64,000 bases of DNA from Clostridiales bacterium (GTDB taxonomy: Bacteria; Bacillota; Clostridia; Oscillospirales; Oscillospiraceae), in NCBI GenBank assembly GCA_029008095.1, contig JAQXJB010000047.1, positions 1-64,000 of the forward strand. Direction: 5' to 3'. Below the pieces are notes generated by a model. That model was not told the DNA's origin and made no database searches. It saw only the letters and a program-made list of their open reading frames with translations. Of the stretch, positions 62,852 through 64,000 are shown in pieces (within the stretch, counting starts at the first letter, position 1; each line of letters opens with the position of its first letter). A program made the translations under genes and the position numbers.

Positions 62852-64000
62852 TTAAGCGTTCCTGCCGCAGCAGTTCTTATACTTCTTGCCGCTTCCGCAG
62901 GGACAGGGCTCGTTGCGGCCTATCTTCTTGCTGCGAATGGGCTGCTTCTTCACTGTGCCGTCGCCGGCGGTTCCGCTGGAAGTGATCCTCGCGGTCTGCT
63001 TACGCTCAAGCTGCTCGGTTCTTCTTATCTCCGCGCGGAATATCCGGCGAACGACCTCGTCCTTGATGCCGTTTATCATAGCCTCGAACATCTCGCTGCC
63101 CTCGCGCTTATACTCATCAATGGGCTTCACCTGGGCATATCCGCGCAGACCGATACCCCGGCGCAGCTCCGCCATTGCGTCGATATGATCCATCCAGTAT
63201 TCGTCAACAACATTGAGGAGGATAACGCGCTCAAATTCACGCATCACGGGAATATCGCTATCCGGCAGGAGGCCGAAGCGCTTCTCCTTCTCGGCATAGA
63301 AATCAAACGCGTACTTTTCGAGCAGCTCACAGAGATGGTCGACGGTATAGCCGTTAAGCTCCTCGACAGTGGGGTTTATCTCCCCGCCCCTGAGGAAAAG
63401 TCCCTCGAAGGGGCGCAGGGCGTTGCGCAGCTCGTTAAGGTCGGAAACATAGCCCCGCTCGCCCAACACGTCAGTAATATCCTGGCGGATGACGCTGCGT
63501 ATCATATTCTTAATGCTTCCGCTTATATCCTCGCCGTCAAGCACCTGCTTGCGCTGACCATAGATTATCTCACGCTGCTGGTTCATAACATCATCGAACT
63601 CTATGGTGCTCTTACGCGCCTGGAAATTGCGGCTTTCCACCTTGCGCTGGGCCTGCTCTATGGCATTGGAAAGTATGCTCTGGTCGATGGGAGTGTCCTC
63701 ATCTATGCCGAGGGTATCCATCATGCTCTGCATCTTTTCGGATCCGAAAAGGCGCATGATATCATCAGTCATGGAAATATAGAATTTGGACTCGCCGGGA
63801 TCTCCCTGTCGTCCGGAACGACCGCGAAGCTGGTTATCGATACGGCGGCTTTCGTGGCGCTCTGTGCCGACGATGAACAAACCGCCCACAGCCTTTACAC
63901 GCTCAGCCTCCTCGGCCGTAACTGCTTTGAAGCGCTCGTAAGCCTCGGCGTAGGCCTTTCTTGCCTCCAAAATCTCTTCGTTATCAGTATCCGCATAGCC
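62852..64000 (-). CDS. secA: Preprotein translocase ATPase SecA (C-terminal part)
   Basis: The frame is open to the window edge and encodes the C-terminal ~382 residues of SecA: motif V/VI region GTERHESRRIDNQLRGRSGRQGDPG, the helical scaffold and wing region, and the C-terminal zinc tail CPCGSGKKYKNCCG. SecA drives protein export through SecYEG. The N-terminal part lies beyond 64000. The stop codon is 12 bp from the pgeF start. Confidence 0.97.
   Translation of the reverse strand, partial: GYADTDNEEILEARKAYAEAYERFKAVTAEEAERVKAVGGLFIVGTERHESRRIDNQLRGRSGRQGDPGESKFYISMTDDIMRLFGSEKMQSMMDTLGIDEDTPIDQSILSNAIEQAQRKVESRNFQARKSTIEFDDVMNQQREIIYGQRKQVLDGEDISGSIKNMIRSVIRQDITDVLGERGYVSDLNELRNALRPFEGLFLRGGEINPTVEELNGYTVDHLCELLEKYAFDFYAEKEKRFGLLPDSDIPVMREFERVILLNVVDEYWMDHIDAMAELRRGIGLRGYAQVKPIDEYKREGSEMFEAMINGIKDEVVRRIFRAEIRRTEQLERKQTARITSSGTAGDGTVKKQPIRSKKIGRNEPCPCGSGKKYKNCCGRNA

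Noticed and set aside
1..64000. tRNA, rRNA or CRISPR array
   Set aside because: I looked for T-loop GGTTCRA patterns with CCA ends, rRNA core sequences and regularly spaced repeats and saw none. A tRNAscan or CRISPR finder run would settle it.

Overview
The window is chromosomal DNA from a Gram-positive, low-to-mid GC, strictly anaerobic member of the Clostridia, most likely a gut Oscillospiraceae/Ruminococcaceae relative. The evidence is a WalRKHI-WalJ-RlmH cell-wall locus, SLH-anchored surface protein, rubrerythrin plus superoxide reductase, a glycyl-radical activase, a Tn916-type integrase and an L10 leader, with strong Shine-Dalgarno (SD) sites and frequent TTG/GTG starts. No rRNA, tRNA or CRISPR array was seen. 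Most genes lie on the minus strand.

Region 1 (1-5630, minus): an accessory operon with its own promoter. It encodes a LytTR regulator, a C39-like papain-fold protein, a small unknown protein, an actin/Hsp70-like ATPase and a large protein cut by the window edge that resembles the front part of a HerA/FtsK-type ATPase. I cannot assign this set to a described system. Region 2 (5700-8650): a BspA-like leucine-rich repeat protein, then the relic of a Tn916-like element (decayed excisionase and an integrase with a damaged start). Region 3 (8650-21930): a phosphatase, oxygen-defence genes, a DUF2284 protein, an SDR, two ABC transporters, an acyltransferase, a three-repeat surface protein, a divergent LysR regulator and a glycyl-radical-enzyme activase without its enzyme.

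Region 4 (22000-32500, minus): housekeeping genes: phosphoglucomutase, rlmH, walJ, murA, walI, walH, walK, walR and a NUDIX hydrolase. Region 5 (32650-44940): MATE pump, a C26 peptidase, UvrD-type helicase, HD hydrolases, greA, XRE regulator, esterase, phosphodiesterases, asparaginase, a second NUDIX enzyme, a CPCC protein and the fused remains of a regulator/ABC-permease operon. A dispersed, structured ~135-nt element lies in the leaders of both uvrD (two tandem copies, one partial) and the second NUDIX gene. It runs right up to the ribosome-binding site and start codon and in uvrD can bury the SD in a 15-bp stem. I rate it the most interesting signal here.

Region 6 (45000-64000, mostly minus): an NAGPA-SLH surface protein, YbaK-type deacylase, HtrA-like protease missing its usual catalytic Asp, a two-component system whose leader holds a 160-bp foldback MITE, an ECF sigma/anti-sigma pair, rplJL with its leader, rsmE, cdd, purL, a peptide-binding lipoprotein, pgeF and the C-terminal part of secA.
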